A DNA stretch of 64,000 nt from Streptomyces sp. NBC_00554. Its GTDB lineage: Bacteria > Actinomycetota > Actinomycetes > Streptomycetales > Streptomycetaceae. The position numbers were made by a program, and so were the translations under genes. How positions within the stretch are numbered: the stretch's first letter is position 1; each line of letters starts with the position of its first letter. The stretch lies in assembly GCF_041431135.1 (NCBI RefSeq), contig NZ_CP107799.1, forward strand, positions 8,944,501 to 9,008,500, given 5' to 3'. Below, piece after piece: positions 16,762 through 24,414 of this stretch. The notes beneath the pieces were generated by a model. That model was not told where the DNA came from, did no database searches, and worked only from the letters and a program-made list of their open reading frames with translations.

Positions 16762-18303
16762 TCAGGACAGTGCGCTCGACGCCGGTGCGCTGCCGGACGT
16801 CGGCTCGGCCGATGACGGTGCGGTCGCCGTCGGCCCGGTAGCTGTCGGGCCGGCCGAGGCGGACTCCGTCTTCGTGGGGACGGCCGACGCGCTGGTCGGC
16901 GTGCTGGGCGGAGGCGTACTCGGCGGCGTCTGACTGCTCGGCGGGGGTAACGAGCTCGTCCCACCGCCCGATCCCGACCCCGGCGGCGTCGACGTCCCCG
17001 GCGAGTCGGAGCCGCCGCCGGACGGTGATCCGCCGCCCGGCGACGAGGGGCCGGACGACCCGTTGGAAGGCGCCGGTGACGTCGTACCGGGACTGGGGTC
17101 GGATCCGCCCGACCCGCTGCTGGACTCCCCGGGGCCGGTGCTGGACTCCCCGGGCCCGGTGCTCGATCCGCCCGGGCCCGTGGTGGCTCCTCCGGAGTCC
17201 GGGGGAGTGGTCGTGCCGCCACCACTGTCGTCGGGTCCGCCCTGCACGGACAGCGTCACGGCCGCGCCCCACTCGAGGGTGCTGCCCTCGGTGGGCTGGG
17301 ACGCGGTGACGAGGGCGTCGTCGGCGGGCAGGGAGTCGCCGCCGTACGTCATCACCAAGCCCGCGTCGACCAGGTGCTGGGCCGCCGCGGCGAACGTCAT
17401 CCCCGTGACGGCCGGAACCCTGAGTTCCGCGTGGGTGTCGAAGGACTTGTCCGCCTCGCCCTCGGTGCCGATCGGGCGGTTGATCCCGTGGTCGGGGTCA
17501 TCGACGTCGACGAGCTGGAGCCGCTCGATCTGCTGGTCTCCGGGCGGCGGCTTGACGACCACGATGCGGTCCTGCTGATAGCCGGCCCACTTCTTGTTTC
17601 CGTCCTTGAACTGCACCGACGTCTTCTCGACGTTTCCCTCGTAGGGAAGGAGCGGATTACCGCAGGAGCACTTCACCGCGGGCAGTCCCTGCGGGTCGAC
17701 CAGGATCGCGATTCCTGTCTGCAGCAAGGCGTCGAAGGGGACGGCCTTGCCGTCCTTGTACTCATGATTCGTCACGAGAGTGTCGTGGCGCAGCACGACG
17801 GGTGTGAGCTGATCGATATGCCCCGGGATCTCGTCCGTGCTGATATTCCGCACCCGCGCCCATTCCTGCGCCTTCGCGGAGTTCTTGCTGTCGGTGAGGA
17901 AGTTCTTGAGCTTCTCCGCATCGCAGGTGCCGGGTTTCGTCGAGCCGCCGAATTCACCGGTGGCCCCATCGTCATCACCCTGCCCCGACGAACCGTCGTC
18001 CCCGCCCGTCGCGCCGTCGTCCCCGCCGTCGTCTCCGCCGGTCGCGCCGCCGTACAGCCCAGGGCTGTTGCTCGCCTGTATGCCGCCGCTCGGGCGGGCC
18101 TCGGGGAGGCTCATGTCCTTGCCGAGGCTGCCGTCCTCCGAGAAGAAGGGATTGGCCTGCGATATCCCGGCGGCAATGGCCCGCACCACGGACAACTGTT
18201 CGGATTTGCTGCATCCGCTGACCATCAGCACGCCGACCAGCAGTAAAGCGATCCTGTGGGCCGCCGTTAATCCGGCCCTTTGCATGGACACGCGAAATGT
18301 CAT
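16762..18303 (-). CDS. PASTA-domain lipoprotein (DUF6777-like)
   Basis: 513 residues. The ATG at 18303 is chosen because GGGGGAG lies 5 nt upstream and a lipoprotein signal follows directly (IALLLVGVLMVSGC, lipidated Cys31). After an Asp/Gly-rich repeat (GGDDGATGGDDG) comes a conserved globular region of about 190 residues that I associate tentatively with DUF6777. One PASTA-like domain (about 290-356, RVPAVTGMTFAAAAQHLVDAG) and a 150-residue Ser/Thr/Pro/Gly tail complete it. PASTA domains bind muropeptides or beta-lactams in other kinases. Placement before the kinase suggests a shared pathway. Confidence 0.85.
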   Translation of the reverse strand: MTFRVSMQRAGLTAAHRIALLLVGVLMVSGCSKSEQLSVVRAIAAGISQANPFFSEDGSLGKDMSLPEARPSGGIQASNSPGLYGGATGGDDGGDDGATGGDDGSSGQGDDDGATGEFGGSTKPGTCDAEKLKNFLTDSKNSAKAQEWARVRNISTDEIPGHIDQLTPVVLRHDTLVTNHEYKDGKAVPFDALLQTGIAILVDPQGLPAVKCSCGNPLLPYEGNVEKTSVQFKDGNKKWAGYQQDRIVVVKPPPGDQQIERLQLVDVDDPDHGINRPIGTEGEADKSFDTHAELRVPAVTGMTFAAAAQHLVDAGLVMTYGGDSLPADDALVTASQPTEGSTLEWGAAVTLSVQGGPDDSGGGTTTPPDSGGATTGPGGSSTGPGESSTGPGESSSGSGGSDPSPGTTSPAPSNGSSGPSSPGGGSPSGGGSDSPGTSTPPGSGSGGGTSSLPPPSSQTPPSTPPPSTPTSASAVPTKTESASAGPTATGPTATAPSSAEPTSGSAPASSALS

Positions 18304-18463
18304 GCCCGCTCCCCCTGCGGTTTCCCCCGTGGACCTCGCGGGCCGGACAAGAGACCGGACGCGAGGCTTCGCCCCCATGCTACTGAATAGAAATGCGTTT
18401 CACGCAAGCTGAAAAAAGAAGGGAATTCAGCGACGGGAAGAACTGAAAGGATCGGTAGGGAAT

Positions 18464-19417
18464 TCAGCGACTACGTGCGTTGAGTGAGGCCAGATAGGCG
18501 TTGTACGCCTCGAGTTCCTTGTCGCCGTCGCGGTCCGCGGCCCGGTCCGTGCGGCGGGCCTGCCTGCTCTCGGAGGCGTACCACTGGAAGAGCAGCGCGA
18601 GCAGTACGAGGACGGAGGGGATCTCGCTGAACGCCCAGGCGATGCCGCCCGCCGCGTTCTGGTCGGCGAGCGCGTCGATGCCGAGCGAGGCGGGCGGGTT
18701 CTTGTACGTCTCGACCATCGGCCCGGACGCCATCATCAGCGCGATGCCGAAGAAGGCGTGGAACGGCATGCCCGCGAACAGCTCCAGCATCCGGATCAGA
18801 TAGCCGGGCCGCTGCGGCCCCGGGTCCACGCCCATGATCGGCCAGAAGAAGACTAGGCCGACGGCGAGGAAGTGGCACATCATCGTGATGTGCCCCACCT
18901 TGGAGCCCATCAGGAAGTCGAAGATCGGTGAGAAGTACAGCCCGTAGAGGCTCGCGATGAACAGCGGGATCGTGAACGCGGGGTGCGTGATGATCCGCAT
19001 GTACCGGCTGTGCAGGAACATCAGCAGCAGCTCACGGGGCCCCTTGGCGCCACGCTTCGACGCGACCGGCAGCGCGCGCAGCGCCAGCGTGATCGGCGCC
19101 CCGAGCAGGATCAGGATGGGCGACAGCATGCTGATCACCATGTGCTGCACCATGTGCACGCTGAACATGACCATGCCGTAGTCGTTCAGCCTGGTACACA
19201 TCACGAGCATCACGGTCAGCACACCGATGACGAAGGAGATGGTGCGGCCCACCGACCACTTGTCGCCGCGCCGCGTCAGCCGCACGACCCCCCAGCCGTA
19301 CAGCGCGAGCCCCACCAGGCAGGCGACGAGGAAGAACGGGTCCGCGGACCACTCGAGCCCCCGCCCCAGCGTGAACGGCGGCAGATCCATGGTCGTGCCG
19401 TGCCCGCTGTGATCCAT
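18464..19417 (-). CDS. ctaG: Cytochrome c oxidase assembly protein, CtaG family
   Basis: A 317-residue polytopic membrane protein of the caa3-type CtaG family (PF09678), needed for assembly of the copper-containing oxidase. Around seven membrane segments and several His/Met-rich membrane faces (FSVHMVQHMVISM, HITMMCHFLAVG, GMPFHAFFGIALMMASGPM) fit copper handling. The N-terminus MDHSGHGTTM is also His/Met-rich. AGGAGC lies 7 nt before the ATG. Confidence 0.9.
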   Translation of the reverse strand: MDHSGHGTTMDLPPFTLGRGLEWSADPFFLVACLVGLALYGWGVVRLTRRGDKWSVGRTISFVIGVLTVMLVMCTRLNDYGMVMFSVHMVQHMVISMLSPILILLGAPITLALRALPVASKRGAKGPRELLLMFLHSRYMRIITHPAFTIPLFIASLYGLYFSPIFDFLMGSKVGHITMMCHFLAVGLVFFWPIMGVDPGPQRPGYLIRMLELFAGMPFHAFFGIALMMASGPMVETYKNPPASLGIDALADQNAAGGIAWAFSEIPSVLVLLALLFQWYASESRQARRTDRAADRDGDKELEAYNAYLASLNARSR

Positions 19418-19493
19418 CCGCCGGCTCCTGTTTCGTACTGGTTGTGCGCAGTCTGTCCGGACCAGAGTAGAACTGCCTCCGCAGCCGACAGTG

Positions 19494-19560
19494 ACCGGGG
19501 CGCCCCTTTAGGGGCGCGGGGAACTGCGCGACAAGCCACGACGAACCCGCGGCCGCCAGA
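19494..19560. repeat. Dispersed Streptomyces repeat, copy 1
   Basis: GCGCCCC-TTTA-GGGGCGC (19500-19517) followed by GGGGAACTGCGCGACAAGCC, between ctaG and pfkA. The same sequence recurs as an inverted pair at 23492-23569. I recall it as abundant in Streptomyces intergenic regions, where it may act as a terminator of pfkA-side or ctaG-side transcripts. Confidence 0.75.
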
Positions 19561-19564
19561 ATCC

Positions 19565-20590
19565 TTAGAGCACGCACTCCGCTTCGGCGTACCGCTCGTC
19601 CGGAACCGTCTTCAGCGTCTCCACGGCCTCCGCGAGCGACACCATCACGATGTCGGTCCCCCGCAGCGCCGTCATCTTGCCGAAGTCACCCCGGTGCGCG
19701 GCCTCCACGGCATGCCAGCCGAACCGCGTGGCGAGGACACGGTCGTACGCCGTCGGCGTACCGCCCCGCTGGACGTGGCCGAGGATCACCGGCCGGGCCT
19801 CCTTGCCGAGGCGCTCCTCCAGCTCCAGGGAGAGCTGGCGGGCGATGCCCGCGAACCGCTCGTGCCCGTAGACGTCCTTGCCGCCCTCGTCGTACTCCAT
19901 CGTGCCCTCGCGGGGCTTCGCCCCCTCCGCGGCCACGACGATGGCGAACCGCTTGCCCGCCTCGAAGCGTTCGCCGACCTTGGCGGCCAACTCCTCGATG
20001 TCGAAGGGGCGTTCCGGTACGACGATGGCGTGGGCGCCCGCCGCCATGCCGGAGTGCAGCGCGATCCAGCCGGTGTGGCGGCCCATGACCTCCACGATCA
20101 GCACCCGCTGGTGGGACTCGGCCGTGGTCTTCAGCCGGTCAAGGGCCTCGGTCGCGACGCCGACGGCCGTGTCGAAGCCGAAGGTCACGTCCGTGACGGC
20201 GATGTCGTTGTCGATGGTCTTCGGCACGCCGACGATCGGCAGGCCGCTGTCCGAGAGGAGGCGGGCCGCCTTGAGGGTGCCCTCGCCGCCGATCGGGATG
20301 ATCGCGTCGAGGCCGAGCTCCTCGACATGGCCCCTGGCCCGCTCCACGCCGTCACGCAGATGCGCGGGCTGGACCCGGGAGGAGCCGAGCATGGTGCCGC
20401 CGCGAGCCAGGATTCCACTGACCGCGTCGAGGTCGAGCTTGAGGTAGTCGCACTCCAGGAGGCCTTTCCAGCCGTCCCGGAAGCCGATGACCTCGTCGCC
20501 GTGGTCGACGACGGCACGGTGCACGACGGACCGGATGACGGCGTTCAGACCGGGGCAGTCGCCGCCGGACGTGAGGACACCAATGCGCAT
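19565..20590 (-). CDS. pfkA: 6-phosphofructokinase
   Basis: A 341-residue glycolytic enzyme phosphorylating fructose-6-phosphate. TSGGDCPGLNAVIR is the nucleotide-binding start, GGEGTLKAA (Gly104) and PKTIDNDI (Lys124) form the donor-site signature, and MGRHTGWIAL lines the active site. Gly104 with Lys124 is, to my knowledge, the combination of ATP-dependent actinobacterial group III enzymes; pyrophosphate users carry Asp at 104. The ATG at 20590 starts at the first beta strand; the in-frame ATG at 20632 adds 14 residues of no family match. Confidence 0.93.
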   Translation of the reverse strand: MRIGVLTSGGDCPGLNAVIRSVVHRAVVDHGDEVIGFRDGWKGLLECDYLKLDLDAVSGILARGGTMLGSSRVQPAHLRDGVERARGHVEELGLDAIIPIGGEGTLKAARLLSDSGLPIVGVPKTIDNDIAVTDVTFGFDTAVGVATEALDRLKTTAESHQRVLIVEVMGRHTGWIALHSGMAAGAHAIVVPERPFDIEELAAKVGERFEAGKRFAIVVAAEGAKPREGTMEYDEGGKDVYGHERFAGIARQLSLELEERLGKEARPVILGHVQRGGTPTAYDRVLATRFGWHAVEAAHRGDFGKMTALRGTDIVMVSLAEAVETLKTVPDERYAEAECVL

Positions 20591-20646
20591 AGCCCGAAAT
20601 ACCTTCTCAACGTGGGCCGGGAACCGGACCACGCTGTCCGGCTGGA

Positions 20647-20678
20647 CCCCGCCACCCTAACGGCAGGAGGGGGCGGGG
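20647..20678. terminator. Possible terminator downstream of gatD
   Basis: CCCCGCC (20647-20653) pairs with GGCGGGG (20672-20678) across an 18-nt loop, about 100 bp beyond the gatD stop and before the pfkA promoter region. It is a modest hairpin. Confidence 0.35.
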
Positions 20679-20777
20679 CAGCACTGTGCGTCCGCCTGCT
20701 GGACGACCCCGCTCACCTGTGCGGAAGGGCCGTCAGACGGGCTGGTTACGGCAGGTCGGACAGGAGGTGTACGACGG

Positions 20778-21506
20778 TCAGGCGGGCTGCTGGGCCGACG
20801 CGATGCGCTCGCTGCGCAGCGCCTCGTACCAGCGGTCGTCGATCGGCGGCAGTGCGTTCACGTCCAGCGCCAGCTTCAGCAGCAGGTCCGCGATCTGCGG
20901 GTTGCGGGCGAGCACGGGCCCGTGCATGTACGTACCGAAGACGGTGTCGTTGTACGCGCCCTCGGTGCCGTCGCCCGTGCCGTTGCCCTTGCCGAGCCGC
21001 ACGTTCGCGAACGGGCGCGCGGTGGGGCCGAGATGGGTGATGCCCTGGTGATTCTCGAAGCCCGTCAGCGGGGGCAGGCCCAGGCGCGGGTCGATGTCGC
21101 CCAGCACGTCACCGACGCACCGCTCGCCCTCGCCGCGCACGGAGGTCACGTCGAGCAGACCGAGGCCCGGCTCGCGCTGCCCGAGGTCGTTGATGAACTC
21201 GTGGCCGAGGATCTGGTAGCCGGCACACACCGAGAAGACGATCGCGCCGTTGCCGACCGCGCGGTGCAGACCGCCGTCACGGCGCAGCCGCTCCGCCGCG
21301 AGCCGCTGCGGCCGGTCCTCACCGCCGCCGATCAGGTAGATGTCGCCGGAGGTGGGGATCGGCTGGTCGCTGCGTACGTCGAGACGGGCCACGTCGAGGC
21401 CCCGCTGGCGGGCCCGGCGCTCCACGACGAGGGCGTTGCCCTGGTCGCCGTAGGTGCTCAGCAGGTCCGGGTAGATCCACACGAGACGCAGGCTGTTGTC
21501 ACTCAT
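20778..21506 (-). CDS. gatD: Lipid II isoglutaminyl synthase, glutaminase subunit GatD
   Basis: A 242-residue class I glutamine amidotransferase-like subunit. It releases ammonia from glutamine for MurT to amidate the D-Glu of lipid II stem peptides. The nucleophile is Cys94 in VFSVCAGYQILG, and His195 lies in FGTYMHGPVLARNP. The ATG at 21506 follows the murT stop by 19 bp with AAGGA upstream; a longer frame to 21539 overlaps murT. Together with murT it forms a two-gene operon for peptidoglycan amidation. Confidence 0.94.
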   Translation of the reverse strand: MSDNSLRLVWIYPDLLSTYGDQGNALVVERRARQRGLDVARLDVRSDQPIPTSGDIYLIGGGEDRPQRLAAERLRRDGGLHRAVGNGAIVFSVCAGYQILGHEFINDLGQREPGLGLLDVTSVRGEGERCVGDVLGDIDPRLGLPPLTGFENHQGITHLGPTARPFANVRLGKGNGTGDGTEGAYNDTVFGTYMHGPVLARNPQIADLLLKLALDVNALPPIDDRWYEALRSERIASAQQPA

Positions 21507-21525
21507 CTTCTTCGTCCTTCGTGGC

Positions 21526-22764
21526 TCAGTTGCCGACACGACGCCTCAGGTCCTGGAAAGCGGTGTAGTTCGCGACGACCTCGATGCGTCCGGGCGGCGC
21601 CAGCTGCACGGCCTGGTCGAGGGTCTCGCAGACCTGGAACTGCTGGTTCGCCACCTCCAGGCGCACCGCGAGGTCCAGTTTGCGGTCGCCGAGAACGAAG
21701 ATCGGGTGCCCGGTGAGCTGGGTGTAGTCGACGTCCCACAGCCAGGAGGTGTCGGTGCCGTCGGCGCCGCGCGCGTTCACCGACAGGATGACCGGGGTCG
21801 GCGGCGGGTCGATCAGCGAGAACGTCTCCAGCCAGCCTGCGGGGTTCTTGGCGAGCAGCAGACGCAGGTCGCGCTGCATGAACTGCACCACGTCGTAGCG
21901 CCCGGCCACCGCCTGCACCTGGTACATGCGTTCCAGGGCGACCTGCGGTGGCACGCCGAAGACGGCGGCGACGGCGGCCGAGGAGGCGGCGTTCGCCTTG
22001 TTGGCGCGGCCAGGCAGCTGGAGGTGGATCGGCCAGGCGGAGCCGTGCGGGTCGAGGACGTGGTCGCCGGAGAGCGCCCAGCTCGGCGTCGGACGGCGGA
22101 AGCCGCACTCGCCGCAGAACCAGTCGTCACCGGGGCGCTGCATCACACCGCCGCAGGACGGGCAGGACCAGGCGTCGTCCTTCCACATCTGACCGGCGGC
22201 GACCCACACCACGTTGGGCGAGGAGGAGGCGGCCCACACGACCAGCGGGTCGTCGGCGTTGGCGATCACGACGGCCTTGGAACCGGCCAGGCCCTCGCGC
22301 CAGTGCTCGGCCATCATCCGCGTCTCGGCGGCACGGTCGAGCTGGTCGCGGGAGAGGTTGAGCAGCGCGATGCACTTGGGGTCGGTGTCGCGCGCGACAC
22401 CGGAGAGGTACTTCTCGTCGACCTCGATGACCGCGTACTTGGCGTCCGAACCCCCGGCGAGCGCAGAGGTGATACCGGCGGGCATGTTGGCGCCCAGCGC
22501 GTTGGACACGACCGGTCCCGCGGCGCGCAGCGCCTCCGCGATCAGCCGGGTCGTGGTGGTCTTGCCGTTGGTGGCCGACACCAGGATGACGTCCAGGTGT
22601 GTGGCGAGCCGTGCGAGCAGGTCGGGGTCGAGCTTGAGTGCCACCCGGCCGCCGATCACCGATCCGCTTCCGCGTCCGGCGGCCCGCGAGACGGCCGCGG
22701 CCGCCTTGCCCGCCGTCACGGCCAGCTTGGCCCGCGGCGTCAGCGGGTCCGAGTTGCCTGACAT
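21526..22764 (-). CDS. murT: Lipid II isoglutaminyl synthase, Mur ligase-like subunit MurT
   Basis: 412 residues. The central Mur ligase domain has the ATP-binding ATNGKTTTT at 64-72. A zinc ribbon is inserted with Cys201-Cys204 (CPSC) and Cys217-Cys220 (CGEC). A C-terminal DUF1727 domain follows. It forms the amide of iso-D-glutamine on lipid II with ammonia from GatD. The gene precedes gatD and is divergent from the deformylase gene, with 153 bp between the starts. Confidence 0.95.
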   Translation of the reverse strand: MSGNSDPLTPRAKLAVTAGKAAAAVSRAAGRGSGSVIGGRVALKLDPDLLARLATHLDVILVSATNGKTTTTRLIAEALRAAGPVVSNALGANMPAGITSALAGGSDAKYAVIEVDEKYLSGVARDTDPKCIALLNLSRDQLDRAAETRMMAEHWREGLAGSKAVVIANADDPLVVWAASSSPNVVWVAAGQMWKDDAWSCPSCGGVMQRPGDDWFCGECGFRRPTPSWALSGDHVLDPHGSAWPIHLQLPGRANKANAASSAAVAAVFGVPPQVALERMYQVQAVAGRYDVVQFMQRDLRLLLAKNPAGWLETFSLIDPPPTPVILSVNARGADGTDTSWLWDVDYTQLTGHPIFVLGDRKLDLAVRLEVANQQFQVCETLDQAVQLAPPGRIEVVANYTAFQDLRRRVGN

Positions 22765-22917
22765 CGTGTCCGATCCTCCTTGCGTACGCGCCGCGCCTCT
22801 GCCCCCGGCATCGTGTGGGCCTCAGCCTATCGAGATCCACTCACGTGCCCGAATCGCGGCACCTCTACGGTGCCCGCGCGACATTCGCGCGCCTCCCAGG
22901 ACCGTACCCTTGCGGCC

Positions 22918-23457
22918 ATGCGACACGGCTCCATCCCGGGCTCCCGAGGGCGCGTCCGGCCCATCACCCTGCTCGGCGACCCCGTCCTGCACGCGAAGTG
23001 CGCGGAAGTCACCGACTTCGGTCCCCAACTCGCCCGTCTCGTCGAGGACATGTTCGCGACGATGTACGCCGCCCAGGGCGTCGGCCTCGCCGCCAACCAA
23101 GTCGGCGAGTCCCTCAGCGTCTTCGTATACGACTGCCCGGACGACGAGGACATCCGCCACGTCGGCCATGTGGTGAACCCACGTCTCGTCGAGGCGGACG
23201 GTGTGGTCCTGCGCGGACCGGAGGGCTGTCTGTCCCTGCCGGGCCTCGAGGCGGGGACCGAGCGGTACGACCACGCGGTCGTCGAGGGCTTCACCGTGGA
23301 CGGCGACCGGTTGCGGGTGCACGGCACCGGCTGGTTCGCACGGTGCCTGCAACACGAGTGCGATCACCTTGACGGTGGGGTGTACGTGGACCGGCTCACC
23401 GGTTGGCGCCATCGCCGGGTGATGAGGCAGGCGGCGCGGGCGTCTTGGGGGCGGTGA
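22918..23457 (+). CDS. def: Peptide deformylase
   Basis: A 179-residue metallohydrolase that removes the N-formyl group from nascent proteins. All three motifs are present: GVGLAANQ (54-61), EGCLS (102-106, Cys ligand) and HECDH (146-150, two His ligands and catalytic Glu). No Shine-Dalgarno is seen before the ATG; TACCCT ends 7 nt upstream, so a leaderless mRNA is possible. Streptomyces usually carry several deformylases; this may be a paralogue. Confidence 0.93.
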   Translation: MRHGSIPGSRGRVRPITLLGDPVLHAKCAEVTDFGPQLARLVEDMFATMYAAQGVGLAANQVGESLSVFVYDCPDDEDIRHVGHVVNPRLVEADGVVLRGPEGCLSLPGLEAGTERYDHAVVEGFTVDGDRLRVHGTGWFARCLQHECDHLDGGVYVDRLTGWRHRRVMRQAARASWGR

Positions 23458-23491
23458 GCTTTGGCGGTCGGCTGCGGGCAAGTGGGGGCTG

Positions 23492-23569
23492 GTCGCGCAG
23501 TTCCCCGCGCCCCTAAAGACGCCGGGTGCCGACAGCGCCCCTTCAGGGGCGCGGGGAACTGCGCGACCA
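23492..23569. repeat. Inverted pair of the dispersed Streptomyces repeat, copies 2 and 3
   Basis: GGTCGCGCAGTTCCCCGCGC...CCT (23492-23515) and its perfect 24-nt reverse complement (23546-23569) flank a 30-nt spacer. Weaker homology continues outward on both sides (GGCTGCGG near 23471 and CCGCAGCC near 23582), giving arms near 48 nt. The right copy matches the one at 19494-19560. It sits between the convergent deformylase and TetR genes, so it may serve as a bidirectional terminator. Confidence 0.8.
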
Positions 23570-23600
23570 GCCACATCGGTCCGCAGCCGAGAGACGGCCG

Positions 23601-24245
23601 TCAGAACCCCGGCCCGCCAACCCTGTCCCCGGCGGCAGCCAACCGCCCCCACAGCAGGTCGGCCAGACTCCGTACCAACTCGGCCCGGGAGCAAGGCCGT
23701 TCACCCAGCCACCAGTCTCCGGCCGCATGCATCATGCCGACGATCCCGTGCCCCCACACCCGCGCGAGCTGCTGGCTGTCGGGCCCGAGGTCCACCCGCT
23801 CCTCGATGACCTCCGCCAACTCCTCGCCCATGCGTCGGAGCAGCGGAGCGGAGTGCTTGCCCACGTCGAAGCCGGGGTCGCCCGGCTGGCCGCCCTCCGT
23901 GGGATGCATCAGGAACCGGTAGACCTGAGGGTGTGACTCGATGGCCGCCAAGTACGTGTCGAGCGTGGCCTCGACGCGCTCGCGGCGCTCGGCCGGCGCG
24001 TCGAGCGCGGCGCGCAGCGATCCGAGGAGGGCGTCGGTGTGCCGCTTGGCGAGAGCGGCGTAGAGTCCGCCCTTGTCGCCGAAGTGGCGGTACAGGATCG
24101 GCTTGGTGATGCCCGCCTCCGCGGCGATGGCATTCATCGAGGCTCCGGGACCGTCACGGAGCACCACTCTGTCTGCGGCCTCCAGCAGCTCGCGCCGTCG
24201 GCGTTCGGCGGACCTCTGCTGATCGGTCCGCTGTGTGGTGTCCAT
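23601..24245 (-). CDS. TetR family transcriptional regulator
   Basis: 214 residues with an N-terminal TetR helix-turn-helix (about 15-60, ending AGITKPILYRHFGDKGGLY) and an all-helical ligand domain. It is divergent from an acyl-CoA dehydrogenase gene. The 169-bp spacer carries inverted repeats that could be its operators (24353-24389). Control of fatty acyl-CoA degradation with an acyl-CoA as ligand is inferred from position. Confidence 0.92.
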   Translation of the reverse strand: MDTTQRTDQQRSAERRRRELLEAADRVVLRDGPGASMNAIAAEAGITKPILYRHFGDKGGLYAALAKRHTDALLGSLRAALDAPAERRERVEATLDTYLAAIESHPQVYRFLMHPTEGGQPGDPGFDVGKHSAPLLRRMGEELAEVIEERVDLGPDSQQLARVWGHGIVGMMHAAGDWWLGERPCSRAELVRSLADLLWGRLAAAGDRVGGPGF

Positions 24246-24352
24246 GGTCTCTCCCCACCCGTGCTGATTCGGTGACGCCTGCGCAAACTAACACTCAATG
24301 GCGCATGTGTATCGAACGGGCTGCCGAGCGCGGTTCGGGAGTTGACTTTTCC

Positions 24353-24389
24353 TACTGGTCAGTAACAGACTCCAGTTACCGCAAGTAAC
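24353..24389. promoter_or_regulatory. Candidate TetR operators in the TetR/acyl-CoA dehydrogenase spacer
   Basis: TACTG-GT-CAGTA (24353-24364) and GTTAC-CGCAA-GTAAC (24375-24389) are perfect inverted repeats; GTAAC at 24362-24366 also pairs with GTTAC at 24375. A TTGACT (24342-24347) lies just upstream as a possible -35 for the dehydrogenase gene, so repressor binding would block that promoter. The -10 is not clear. The regulator's own promoter should lie in the same spacer. Confidence 0.5.
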
Positions 24390-24414
24390 ACTTTAGTGCA
24401 TTGCTGGAGGGGTC

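Noticed and set aside
23492..23569. Terminal inverted repeats of an insertion sequence
   Set aside because: Only 30 bp lie between the arms and no transposase gene is nearby.
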